The notes beneath the pieces were generated by a model. It saw only the letters and a program-made list of their open reading frames with translations. It made no database searches and was not told where the DNA came from. From Bacteroidia bacterium (lineage in GTDB: Bacteria > Bacteroidota > Bacteroidia > SpSt-205), in NCBI GenBank assembly GCA_025059535.1, contig JANXCX010000016.1, positions 1 through 45,840 of the forward strand: a stretch of DNA of 45,840 nt, written 5' to 3'. A program made the position numbers and the translations under genes. Below, one piece after another: positions 24,288-32,013 of this stretch (its first letter is position 1; each line of letters starts with the position of its first letter).

Positions 24288-26086
24288 TCTTCCTTACTTG
24301 GCAAAATTACCCCTAACATATGGGCCAGGTCTGTTCGCTGTCGTACGAGAAATTGATGAATGGCTAAATGCTCCATATAGGTAGGGTCATCTGGCGAAAG
24401 GTGGGAGAGCACAGCCAGATTTTCCCGCAAAAGCCGCTGAAGCTGACGGATATGAAGCAGGTTGAGATTGCTTTCTAAAAGCAGGCCCGGATCTTCGGTA
24501 AGCGGGCTATCATCCCAGGTTTGCCAGTGGGGACTAAGGCTATACTTTTCCAGGAGGAGCGCCGCCGCCCAATCCTGTACTTCAGGCGTGAGGCTCTCGC
24601 TTAGCTCGGGTAGGGTGGGAGGGGTATTTTTAGGCCAGCTGCATAGGGCTTGGCGTAAAGCCTCTGCCGCTTCTTCGGTGAAGGTAAAGCGCTTGAGCTC
24701 TTCTTGAAGGATTTGCCAGAGGGGAAGCCCACCATGGATATACTCCGGATAGGTGAGCCAGAGGCGCAGAAGCTCGCGCTCTGCGCTAATACGCTGAGGT
24801 TGAGCTGGCTCAGGTACTCGCGTGCGCTCAGCCACCTCTGTAAAGCTGTCCCAGAACTCTGGAGGAATCTGAAGGTGGGCGGCTATTTCGTCGGCATAGC
24901 TGCGACGCAAAAGGTAGTCGGGCAAGCTATGAAGACCTTCGGCCAGCTTTTGAAGGAGCTGGTAGCGCTGCACCGCCGAAGGCGAATCAGGCAGTCGCTT
25001 AGCTAAGAAAAGCGGCCAGCTCACACTTTCCTTTATAATCGCTTCAAGGGCTTCGGGGGAAGCGGTCTGGGCGTACTCATCGGGGTCTTTACCGGCGGGT
25101 ATCTGGGCTACCCGTACGAAAAAGCCGGCCTTGAGCGCTGGGAAGATGGCGCGTTCGGCCGCTGCCTGCCCAGCTTCATCGCTGTCGTAGAGCAGGATCA
25201 CCTCGCGCGTGTAGCGGCGTAGGCGGGCCAAATGAGCCTCCGTAAGGGCCGTGCCGCACGTAGCCACCGCCTGCCGTAGGCCGCGCTGATGAAGGCTAAG
25301 GACATCCATATACCCCTCCACCACTACTGCTGGCAGTCCCTTGCGAAGGGCGGCTTTAGCTTGGAAAAGGCCATAAAGCACTTCAGACTTTTGGTAGAAA
25401 GGCGTTTCAGGGGAATTGAGGTATTTCGGCTGATCGGTGTCCGAGGCCAGCGTTCGCCCAGCAAAAGCGATTATCTCCCCCGTTTCGTCCTGAATCGGAA
25501 AAATCACCCTATCTCGGAAGCGGTCATATAGCCGGCCACTTTCCTCATGGCGGGCACTCAAGCCATAGGTCACGAGAAGGTTCTCCGGATAGCCTAAGCG
25601 AAGGAGATGCTGGGTGAGGGCTTTGCCGTCAGGCGGCGCATAGCCTAAGAGAAAATCGGCTATGGTATGGGAATTCAGGCCGCGCCGATGAAGGTAGGCT
25701 TCGGCCGGACTACCCCGCAGACAGGCCTGATAAAAGCGGGTCGCTTCCTGATAAAGAGCCAAATAGCGCTGGCGCTCCTTAGACTGGCGCGCGGCTACAG
25801 GCTCGGAGGGGATAGGTATGCCATACTTTTCCGCCAGCTTTCGCAGCGCTTCCCCATACGAGAGCCCCTCCATCTCCATCACGAAGCGGATCACATCGCC
25901 GCCCTTGCCACTGGCAAAGCATTTGAAAATCTGCTTGGAAGGACTTACGGCAAAAGAGGGCGTACGCTCCGGCTTGAAGGGGGAAAGGGCCCAGTAATTG
26001 GAACCACGCTTTTTGAGGGGTATGTAGCTACTTACAACTTCTACAATATCGGCCCGCCGCAGCACCTCCTCCCGAAGGGCGCGCAT
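24284..26086 (-). CDS. dnaG: DNA primase DnaG with degenerate zinc-binding motif
   Basis: Synthesises RNA primers for DNA replication. The 600-aa protein has the N-terminal primase domain (about 1-95), the catalytic core (RLYDRFRDRVIFPI, IAFAGRTL) with the TOPRIM signatures VVVEGYMDVLSL and LLYDSDEAGQAAAERA, and a C-terminal helicase-interacting region. The TOPRIM acidic residues are intact. The N-terminal zinc ribbon is not: the usual C-P-F-H is S35-P-F-K38 and the usual C-F-x-C is C56-F-A-S59, so three of four ligands are missing while the surrounding fold (ERTPSFAVSP, GKGGDVI) is kept. It is last in the rpsO-pnp block; its start lies just after the DUF4412 stop. Confidence 0.93.
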   Translation of the reverse strand: MRALREEVLRRADIVEVVSSYIPLKKRGSNYWALSPFKPERTPSFAVSPSKQIFKCFASGKGGDVIRFVMEMEGLSYGEALRKLAEKYGIPIPSEPVAARQSKERQRYLALYQEATRFYQACLRGSPAEAYLHRRGLNSHTIADFLLGYAPPDGKALTQHLLRLGYPENLLVTYGLSARHEESGRLYDRFRDRVIFPIQDETGEIIAFAGRTLASDTDQPKYLNSPETPFYQKSEVLYGLFQAKAALRKGLPAVVVEGYMDVLSLHQRGLRQAVATCGTALTEAHLARLRRYTREVILLYDSDEAGQAAAERAIFPALKAGFFVRVAQIPAGKDPDEYAQTASPEALEAIIKESVSWPLFLAKRLPDSPSAVQRYQLLQKLAEGLHSLPDYLLRRSYADEIAAHLQIPPEFWDSFTEVAERTRVPEPAQPQRISAERELLRLWLTYPEYIHGGLPLWQILQEELKRFTFTEEAAEALRQALCSWPKNTPPTLPELSESLTPEVQDWAAALLLEKYSLSPHWQTWDDSPLTEDPGLLLESNLNLLHIRQLQRLLRENLAVLSHLSPDDPTYMEHLAIHQFLVRQRTDLAHMLGVILPSKED

Positions 26087-26093
26087 ATGGCTT

Positions 26094-26738
26094 CTATCGC
26101 CCTAAATCCAGCTGAAGCGAAAGGTCTTCCTTGTAGCCCTCAGGCACGCGAAAAAGGCTGGCTTCGGGTGGTCCTTCTACGATTTTCGTGCTTGTCATGA
26201 CCATGCGCACCTCCATGCCAGGGAATTCACTTACGATGCGCAGAGGTAAGCCCGGAACGCCAGCCCCACGCGTAAGACTACTCCGCCGAGTCAGATCCGG
26301 CGCCACTATAAGGTCTGGCGCCACCCAAATTTCTATCGGAAAAGACCCAAGCGGCGTAGGTAGCTCAGCTATGTATTTTTCCACCACATGCCCCAGAATT
26401 TTGCTCTTTTCTTCGGTCTTAGTTATTTTGGGGTTTTGGGTCGCCGTATCGGCCTTAGGAAGGGGGCTGACCGTGAAGGTCTTGAGGTTATGCTGGATAA
26501 GGATAACCTTCTGGCTATCCAAATCCAAAATCACCGACCTCTCTCCCATGTCGGTACGGCTCTTATTACCGCGGTAATAAATGGTCATGCGGTCGGGATT
26601 TTGGGAGCGGATGTAGCCTTCCAGCTGAGCTGCTGCAGCGCCTTCCAATTTCATTTGATACACAATCATGCCTTCAAACCGCTTCTGCGCCACCACCGCA
26701 CCCAGAAGCGCGAGACCTATCACCTTACGCCACCTCAT
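26094..26738 (-). CDS. secreted DUF4412-type protein
   Basis: The 214-aa product starts with a signal peptide (MRWRKVIGLALLGAVVA before QKRFEG). The mature protein opens with FEGMIVYQMKLEG, continues MTIYYRGNKSRTDMG and VILDLDSQKVILI, and later ILGHVVEKYIAE and IEIWVAPDLIV, which is the pattern of DUF4412, a beta-rich periplasmic family common in Bacteroidota and distantly like lipoprotein-carrier folds. Its molecular function is not known. It sits between the epimerase gene (5-nt gap) and dnaG (7-nt gap). Confidence 0.7.
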   Translation of the reverse strand: MRWRKVIGLALLGAVVAQKRFEGMIVYQMKLEGAAAAQLEGYIRSQNPDRMTIYYRGNKSRTDMGERSVILDLDSQKVILIQHNLKTFTVSPLPKADTATQNPKITKTEEKSKILGHVVEKYIAELPTPLGSFPIEIWVAPDLIVAPDLTRRSSLTRGAGVPGLPLRIVSEFPGMEVRMVMTSTKIVEGPPEASLFRVPEGYKEDLSLQLDLGR

Positions 26739-26743
26739 AGGTT

Positions 26744-27751
26744 CTAAGAGGAGGAAGACTTTTCCAGCGCATAGGCGATCATATCCTGCAAAATGTCGTC
26801 AAGGGTTCTCTTAGGCTGCCAATCAAGCCAGCTACTTATTTTGCTAATGTCAGGGGTCCGGCGTTGCATGTCTTCAAAACCTGGGCCGTAGTAGGACTCA
26901 TAAGGGATAAGCTGGATGGGCGAAGGCGAACCTGTAAGGGCCTTTATGCGCTGAGCCAGTTCCAAGATAGAAATCTCCTGAGGGTTACCCAGATTGAAAA
27001 TTTCGCCCCACGGAGGGCGAGGGGGGGCAATAAGGAGGCGGTAAAGGGCCTCCACCGCATCTTTTACGTGAAGGAAGGAACGCTTCTGCTGGCCGGTGCC
27101 ATATACAGGTAAAGGCTTGTGGTGTAAGGCGGCTTGGATGAGGTTAGGGATTACCATGCCATAGGCGGCGGATTGACGGGGCCCCACGGTATTGAAGAAA
27201 CGCACAATCACAAAGGGCGCACCCACCTGCTTGTAGTAGGCTAGGGCTAAAGACTCTTTGGCCAGTTTAGTGATAGCGTAGATCCATCGGTGGCGCGCAG
27301 GGGAGCCAAGGAGAAGGGGGCTATGTTCCGAGAGGCGCTGCGTTCCTGTAGCATCCAAGTAATCCAAGGCTCGTCCATATACTTCGCTGGTAGAAGCTAC
27401 CAGCACGGGCTTATTTAGCTGAGCGGCAAGGGTCAGCACGGAATCGGTACCGCGGAAGCCTTCTACGATGGTAGCCAGCGGTTCTCTAAGTACGCGCTTG
27501 ACCCCTACCACCGAAGCTAAATGGTATATCGCCTCGGCTTCGGCCACAAGGGGCTCTAAACAGGCCCTGGACTCTACATTTCCGCGTACAAAGGCGACCC
27601 GATCTTGGTAGCGATTCTGGAGCGGTAGGATGTTATCAAGACTCCCGGTGGAGAGGTTATCTAGGAGGATAACGCTGTGGCCCTCTTGGAGGCACTTCTC
27701 GGCGAGGTGGGAGCCGATGAACCCCGCTCCCCCAGTGATGAGCACTCTCAT
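26744..27751 (-). CDS. NAD-dependent nucleotide-sugar epimerase/dehydratase
   Basis: Extended short-chain dehydrogenase of 335 aa. It shows the NAD-binding GGAGFIGSHLAEK at 7-19, LLDNLSTGS, the catalytic ASTSEVYG serine region and the YAITKLAKE Tyr-Lys pair, then RFFNTVGPRQ and the C-terminal HVKDAVEAL and NLGNPQEISI. The family includes UDP-glucose 4-epimerase, UDP-glucuronate decarboxylase and dTDP-glucose dehydratase; the NTVGPRQ block and overall form recall GDP-mannose/UDP-sugar enzymes, but the substrate is open. The start overlaps pnp by 4 nt. It probably supplies sugars for envelope polysaccharide. Confidence 0.82.
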   Translation of the reverse strand: MRVLITGGAGFIGSHLAEKCLQEGHSVILLDNLSTGSLDNILPLQNRYQDRVAFVRGNVESRACLEPLVAEAEAIYHLASVVGVKRVLREPLATIVEGFRGTDSVLTLAAQLNKPVLVASTSEVYGRALDYLDATGTQRLSEHSPLLLGSPARHRWIYAITKLAKESLALAYYKQVGAPFVIVRFFNTVGPRQSAAYGMVIPNLIQAALHHKPLPVYGTGQQKRSFLHVKDAVEALYRLLIAPPRPPWGEIFNLGNPQEISILELAQRIKALTGSPSPIQLIPYESYYGPGFEDMQRRTPDISKISSWLDWQPKRTLDDILQDMIAYALEKSSSS

Positions 27752-29919
27752 CGCCGGCGACGCGAGGACAAAGTACGACGCGAAAAGGCTTTGCCCTGCG
27801 AGTCGCCGTTTATAGCAGCCTTGTGACTTACCCGGTATTTACCCGTTCGGCTATCTATGCCTAGATACTTCACAAGGAGTTCTTGGCCTACCTTGAGCAC
27901 ATCTTGGATGCGCTGAATGCGATAGTGAGCTATCTCAGAGATGTGGAGAAAGCCTTCCTTACCGCGCATGAACTCCACTATGGCGCCTGTCTCCTTGAGG
28001 AGCTTGACCCGTGCGGGATAGACCTGACCTACCTCAGGCTCAGAGATGATTTCTCGGATAATTTGGGCAGCCTTTTCCAAGGCGGCTTTATTCTGGGCAT
28101 AAATGACGGCGAGGCCACCTTGGTCGCCCTGTTCAATGGTGATAGTGGTACCCGTAGTGCGCTGAATCTCTTGTATGACTTTGCCCCCTGTACCGATGAC
28201 AGCGCCGATAAGCTCATGGGGAATAGGAATGCGATGGATGCGCGGCGCGTAAGGCGAAAGCTCCGCACGTGGCGCAGGTAGAACTTCCAGCATCTTTTCT
28301 AAAATATACAGCCGGGCTTCGCGGGCCTGAAGGAGGGCCTTTTCTAAAACCTCGTAGGGGAGGTGCTGAATTTTGATGTCCATTTGGCAGGCAGTAAGGC
28401 CATTAGCCGTGCCGGCTACTTTGAAGTCCATGTCGCCTAAGGCATCCTCATCGCCTAAGATGTCGGTTAGCACGGCGTACTTTTCGGGAGACTTCCAGAT
28501 GAGGCCCATGGCTATCCCCGCTACAGGCGCCCGAATAGGCACCCCCGCATCCATAAGGGCCAGACACCCTGCGCAAACCGTAGCCATGGAAGAAGAGCCG
28601 TTGGATTCTAAAATATCTGATACAATACGGATAGTGTAGTCGGCAAAGTCGCCGACTTGGGGCACTACCTGGCGCAGGGCCCTTTCGGCTAAGTGGCTAT
28701 GGCCTACTTCCCGCCGCGAAGGCGCCCGCAAAGGCTTTACCTCACCCGTAGAAAAGGGCGGAAAGTTGTACTGAAGGAGAAATTTCTTTGTGCCCTGCTG
28801 GGTAGCGTAATCAATAATCTGTTCGTCCTCTTTGGTGCCAAGGGTTACTGTGGCAAGAGCTTGGGTCTCCCCGCGCGTGAAAAGCGCCGAACCGTGCGTA
28901 CGAGGTAAAAGGCCTACCTCACAGCTTATGGGACGGATATCGGTAGGCCGACGCCCATCTAAACGAATCCCTTGCTCTAAGATAGCCGTGCGTATAAAGT
29001 GCTTTTTGAGCTCAGCAAAGCAAGCCGCCGCAAACTTCTGCACTTCTGGGGCAGCCCAGTCCGGATTGGACTGGACGAGCGCCTCGCTCACCTCCTGAAG
29101 TAGCGTATCAAAGAGCGTGCGGCGCTCTAGCTTAGAAAGCCCTTCCCACTGAATTTGGCGGAAGCGCTCCAGCAAAAAGGCCTCCAGGAAAGCACGCACC
29201 TCGGGGAACTCCGCCGGCGGTTGAATAACCAGCTTAGGCTTGCCGTAGCTCTCTCGTATCTTTTCTATGAAGGCGATAAGCCTCTGAATATAGGTGTGGG
29301 CGTGCTGGAGGGCCTCTACGAGTTTGGTCTCTGACACCTCCTGCATTTCCCCTTCCACCATTACGATGGAGTCCTGCGTGCCAGAGACTACGAGATTCAT
29401 TTCGGCCCCTTCTATGAGGGAGGTAGGGGGATTGAGCTGGAAGGCACCCGCGCGTTGGATAACCCGGGCCGTAGCTACGACCTGCTCAGTAGGAATAGAG
29501 GAGAGGGCCAAGGCTACGGAGAGGCCCAGCGCCGCCAGCACGTCAGGCGGATAGTCTGGGTCATAGGATTCTAAAATGGCTATGAGTTGCGTCTCACGCC
29601 GCCAGCCTTTGGGGAAAAAAGGGCGGAGAGAGCGATCTATAAGGCGCGAAACGAGGATTTCCGCTTCGTTGGGTCGGCCATCGCGCTTGAAGAAGCCGCC
29701 CGGAATGCGGCCGCTGCTGGCAAAATTCTCCCGATAATCTACCGTAAGGGGGGTAAAGTCGGCTTCTATTTCCTGGGCGCTGGCGCAGGCCGTGCAGATT
29801 ACAATAGTGCCGCCCTGCTGAATCCAGACGGCCCCATCGGCCTGACGTGCAATGTCCCCAAAGCGAAGGATTATAGGCGCTACCCCCTCAATCTCAAAGA
29901 CCTCAGTACGCCGCGTCAT
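27748..29919 (-). CDS. pnp: polyribonucleotide nucleotidyltransferase (PNPase)
   Basis: 3'-to-5' phosphorolytic exoribonuclease. The 723-aa protein has two RNase PH domains (about 1-230 and 310-540; FFKRDGRPNEAEILVSRLID, SNGSSSMATVCAGCLALMDA), a KH domain (IPHELIGAVIGTGGKVIQEI) and an S1 domain (GQVYPARVKLLKETGAIVEF), then a basic Arg/Ser tail. All expected parts are present. The gene follows rpsO by 3 nt, the classical rpsO-pnp order. Confidence 0.96.
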   Translation of the reverse strand: MTRRTEVFEIEGVAPIILRFGDIARQADGAVWIQQGGTIVICTACASAQEIEADFTPLTVDYRENFASSGRIPGGFFKRDGRPNEAEILVSRLIDRSLRPFFPKGWRRETQLIAILESYDPDYPPDVLAALGLSVALALSSIPTEQVVATARVIQRAGAFQLNPPTSLIEGAEMNLVVSGTQDSIVMVEGEMQEVSETKLVEALQHAHTYIQRLIAFIEKIRESYGKPKLVIQPPAEFPEVRAFLEAFLLERFRQIQWEGLSKLERRTLFDTLLQEVSEALVQSNPDWAAPEVQKFAAACFAELKKHFIRTAILEQGIRLDGRRPTDIRPISCEVGLLPRTHGSALFTRGETQALATVTLGTKEDEQIIDYATQQGTKKFLLQYNFPPFSTGEVKPLRAPSRREVGHSHLAERALRQVVPQVGDFADYTIRIVSDILESNGSSSMATVCAGCLALMDAGVPIRAPVAGIAMGLIWKSPEKYAVLTDILGDEDALGDMDFKVAGTANGLTACQMDIKIQHLPYEVLEKALLQAREARLYILEKMLEVLPAPRAELSPYAPRIHRIPIPHELIGAVIGTGGKVIQEIQRTTGTTITIEQGDQGGLAVIYAQNKAALEKAAQIIREIISEPEVGQVYPARVKLLKETGAIVEFMRGKEGFLHISEIAHYRIQRIQDVLKVGQELLVKYLGIDSRTGKYRVSHKAAINGDSQGKAFSRRTLSSRRRR

Positions 29920-29922
29920 TCT

Positions 29923-30198
29923 TTATCCCCGCAAATTGAGCCGCTCCACCAGCGCCCGATAGCGCTGGGCATCCTTCCGCTTGAGGTAGTTTAGGAGGCG
30001 CTTCCGCTGGCCAACCAGCTTCAGAAGGCCGCGTTGGGCCGAAAAGTCCTTCCGATGCATCTGAAGATGACGTGTAATCTCTTGAATCCTGTAGGTCAGA
30101 AGACTTATCTGACTCTCTGGCGAGCCCGTATCCGTGGCTTCCTGCCGCGGGCTATACTGGGCCACTAACTGGGCTTTGAGGGCTTTATCCCAATACAT
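29923..30198 (-). CDS. rpsO: ribosomal protein S15
   Basis: The 91-aa product matches S15 (16S rRNA platform): DTGSPESQISLLTYRIQEIT and HRKDFSAQRGLLKLVGQRKR with the conserved LLNYLKRKD and terminal Arg-rich helix. The start is the ATG at 30198 (MYWDKALK), since upstream codons would lie inside the promoter. A perfect -7 box is 6 nt upstream, so the message should be leaderless or nearly so; the 5' regulatory pseudoknot that controls rpsO in enterobacteria cannot be present. Confidence 0.95.
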   Translation of the reverse strand: MYWDKALKAQLVAQYSPRQEATDTGSPESQISLLTYRIQEITRHLQMHRKDFSAQRGLLKLVGQRKRLLNYLKRKDAQRYRALVERLNLRG

Positions 30199-30204
30199 AG
30201 CATA

Positions 30205-30212
30205 CAAAGGTA
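30205..30212 (-). promoter_or_regulatory. -7 promoter element (TACCTTTG) of the rpsO-pnp-dnaG cluster
   Basis: Minus-strand TACCTTTG, full match to TAnnTTTG, 6 nt before the rpsO ATG. It is the only good promoter candidate before a run of five tightly spaced genes. Confidence 0.7.
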
Positions 30213-30238
30213 CAAAACAAAATCCGCATATTCGGCGC

Positions 30239-30532
30239 ATGTGGGATTTCCTGAAAGCCCTTCAGAAGATTCAAGAACTGGCGCAGCTATTAGAGCAGGT
30301 CCAGGTTACTGGTGAGGGGGCTGGTGGCAAGGTGCGCATTACGATTTCGGGCCATCAGGAAGTGGTGGAGGTGTATATAGCGCCTGAGGCTTTGGCTTCG
30401 CCGGAGGAGCTGGCAGACGGCATAAAGGCAGCTTTTCGCGAGGCCCGCGAGAAGCTTCAAAAGCTGGTTTTGGAAAAATTGGGGATAGAAGGACTACCGC
30501 CGATGTTTCCAGGGGGAATTGGTTTGGGTTAG
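30239..30532 (+). CDS. nucleoid-associated protein, YbaB/EbfC family
   Basis: The 97-aa product (start ATG at 30239, MWDFLKALQKIQELAQ) has the family plan: an N-terminal helix rich in Gln/Glu, a central beta hairpin with GAGGKVRITISGHQEVVEVYI, and a C-terminal helix AFREAREKLQKLVLEKLG ending in a Pro/Gly tail. YbaB/EbfC dimers bind DNA and are usually encoded near dnaX and recR; here the gene stands alone between rpsO and the thiolase gene. Its stop overlaps the convergent thiolase stop in TTAG. No strong -7 box precedes it. Confidence 0.85.
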   Translation: MWDFLKALQKIQELAQLLEQVQVTGEGAGGKVRITISGHQEVVEVYIAPEALASPEELADGIKAAFREAREKLQKLVLEKLGIEGLPPMFPGGIGLG

Positions 30533-31716
30533 GCGCGCTCAAGGAGGAGGCTGACGCCTTGGCCAACCCCTACGCAGAGGGTGACAAGGCCGAAGCGCTT
30601 ATTATAGTACTTAAGGCTGCGCGCCAGCGTAAGGGCTAAGCGAGCCCCCGAAGCCCCCAAAGGATGCCCAATAGCGATAGCGCCCCCATGCACATTTAGC
30701 TTCTCTTCGGGGATCTCCAAAAGCTGCTGGCAGGCTAAAACCTGAGCGGCGAAGGCCTCGTTGAGCTCGATAAGGTCTATGTCCTGGAGGGTTAATTGGG
30801 TGCGACGCAGAAGCTTATGGGTAGCGGGCACAGGCCCGAGTCCCATGTAGGCAGGGTCTACCCCTGCTGTGGCGCCTGCGACTATCCGCGCTAAAGGGGT
30901 GAGTTCGTAGGCGCGCACGGCTTTTTCGCTGGCTAAAAGTACCACGGCCGCCCCGTCATTGATGCCCGAAGAATTGCCCGCCGTTACGGTACCCTCTGGC
31001 CGAAAAGCCGGCTTGAGCTGGGCGAGCTTTTCTAAGGTAACCTCGGGACGGGGATGTTCGTCCTTTTCCATGAGTGTGCCATCGGGAAGCGGTATAGGTA
31101 GGATCTCCTTGGCAAAAAAGCCCTTGGCGTAGGCTTGGGCGTAACGCTGCTGAGAGCGCAGGGCATAGGCATCCTGGGCTGCTCGGCTAAGGCCATAGCG
31201 CTGGGCCACATTCTCAGCCGTTTCGCCCATGCTGTAGGGGGGGTATTTTTCGGCCAGGCGCGGATTAGTAAAGCGCCAGCCGATAGTGGTGTCGTAAAGT
31301 TCTAGGCGACGTGGGAAGGCCGTATCGGGTTTGCCCAGCACGAAAGGGGCGCGGCTCATGGATTCCACCCCGCCAGCTAGAACGAGATCGGCCTCGCCCG
31401 TAGCGATGGCTCGGGCCCCCTGTAGGATAGCCTCCAGTCCGGAAGCGCAGAGCCGATTGACGGTAACCCCCGGCACCTCCACAGGTAGCCCTGCCAAAAG
31501 AAGGGCCATGCGCGCCACATTCCGATTATCCTCCCCGGCCTGATTCGCCGCACCGATGATGACCTCATCGTATGCGGCCAGCGGGATCTGCGGATAGCTT
31601 TTTACCACCGCCTCAAGTACGAAGGCAAGGAGGTCGTCTGGACGCACCGCAGCCAGTTTCCCGCCATAGCGTCCAAAGGGACTACGCACCCCCCCCACCA
31701 GATACACGCCCTCCAT
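30529..31716 (-). CDS. acetyl-CoA acyltransferase (thiolase)
   Basis: The 395-aa protein is a thiolase that condenses or cleaves acetyl-CoA/3-oxoacyl-CoA. The nucleophilic Cys is in TVNRLCASGLEAI, the His in NVHGGAIAIGHPLGASGAR, and the second Cys in TLCVGVGQG. Overall length and motifs fit acetyl-CoA C-acetyltransferase or beta-oxidation thiolase; the two cannot be separated here. It starts at the ATG at 31716 with a perfect -7 box 4 nt upstream, diverging from rpsU with only 26 bp between the start codons. Confidence 0.9.
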   Translation of the reverse strand: MEGVYLVGGVRSPFGRYGGKLAAVRPDDLLAFVLEAVVKSYPQIPLAAYDEVIIGAANQAGEDNRNVARMALLLAGLPVEVPGVTVNRLCASGLEAILQGARAIATGEADLVLAGGVESMSRAPFVLGKPDTAFPRRLELYDTTIGWRFTNPRLAEKYPPYSMGETAENVAQRYGLSRAAQDAYALRSQQRYAQAYAKGFFAKEILPIPLPDGTLMEKDEHPRPEVTLEKLAQLKPAFRPEGTVTAGNSSGINDGAAVVLLASEKAVRAYELTPLARIVAGATAGVDPAYMGLGPVPATHKLLRRTQLTLQDIDLIELNEAFAAQVLACQQLLEIPEEKLNVHGGAIAIGHPLGASGARLALTLARSLKYYNKRFGLVTLCVGVGQGVSLLLERA

Positions 31717-31720
31717 AAGC

Positions 31721-31728
31721 CAAAAGTA
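31721..31728 (-). promoter_or_regulatory. -7 promoter element (TACTTTTG) of the thiolase gene
   Basis: Minus-strand TACTTTTG, full match to TAnnTTTG, 4 nt before the ATG at 31716. One base separates it from the oppositely oriented rpsU box. Confidence 0.65.
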
Positions 31729-31729
31729 G

Positions 31730-31737
31730 TATTTTCG
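31730..31737 (+). promoter_or_regulatory. -7 promoter element (TATTTTCG) of rpsU
   Basis: Plus-strand TATTTTCG, one mismatch from TAnnTTTG, 5 nt before the rpsU ATG at 31743. Confidence 0.55.
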
Positions 31738-31742
31738 CGCCC

Positions 31743-31940
31743 ATGATAATTATAGAGCCGCAAGAAGGAGAAAACTTGGAAAAAATGCTGCGCCGTTACA
31801 AGCGGAAGTTTGATCGGTTAGGCATCGCTCGAGAGGTACGCAACCGCATGTATTACATCTCAAAGGCTGTCCAGCGACGGGAGCAGATCAAACGTGCCGC
31901 TTACCGCCAGCGGATGCAGCAGTCGGCTCAACTCAGCTGA
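31743..31940 (+). CDS. rpsU: ribosomal protein S21
   Basis: The 65-aa basic product matches S21: GENLEKMLRRYKRKFDRLGI, then REVRNRMYYISKAVQRREQIKRAAYRQRM. S21 of the small subunit sits near the anti-Shine-Dalgarno end of 16S rRNA; in Bacteroidota this region is linked to hiding the anti-SD sequence, which makes its own apparently leaderless message noteworthy. A stretch of 73 nt without genes follows, then the promoter of the CPBP gene. Confidence 0.95.
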   Translation: MIIIEPQEGENLEKMLRRYKRKFDRLGIAREVRNRMYYISKAVQRREQIKRAAYRQRMQQSAQLS

Positions 31941-32000
31941 GAGTCCTTCTTAACCGCTTCACCTTCCCCTCTGCAGCATAGAGCAAGTTTAGCCAAGTGT

Positions 32001-32008
32001 TACCTTTG
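32001..32008 (+). promoter_or_regulatory. -7 promoter element (TACCTTTG) of the CPBP-cdsA unit
   Basis: Full TAnnTTTG match, 5 nt before the GTG at 32014; it supports a GTG start. Confidence 0.65.
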
Positions 32009-32013
32009 TAGGC

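Noticed and set aside
30529-31716. Thiolase CVGVGQG instead of CIGGGxG as a loss-of-function change
   Set aside because: The catalytic Cys and the following Gly are kept, and a Val at this position is tolerated in many thiolases as far as I recall.
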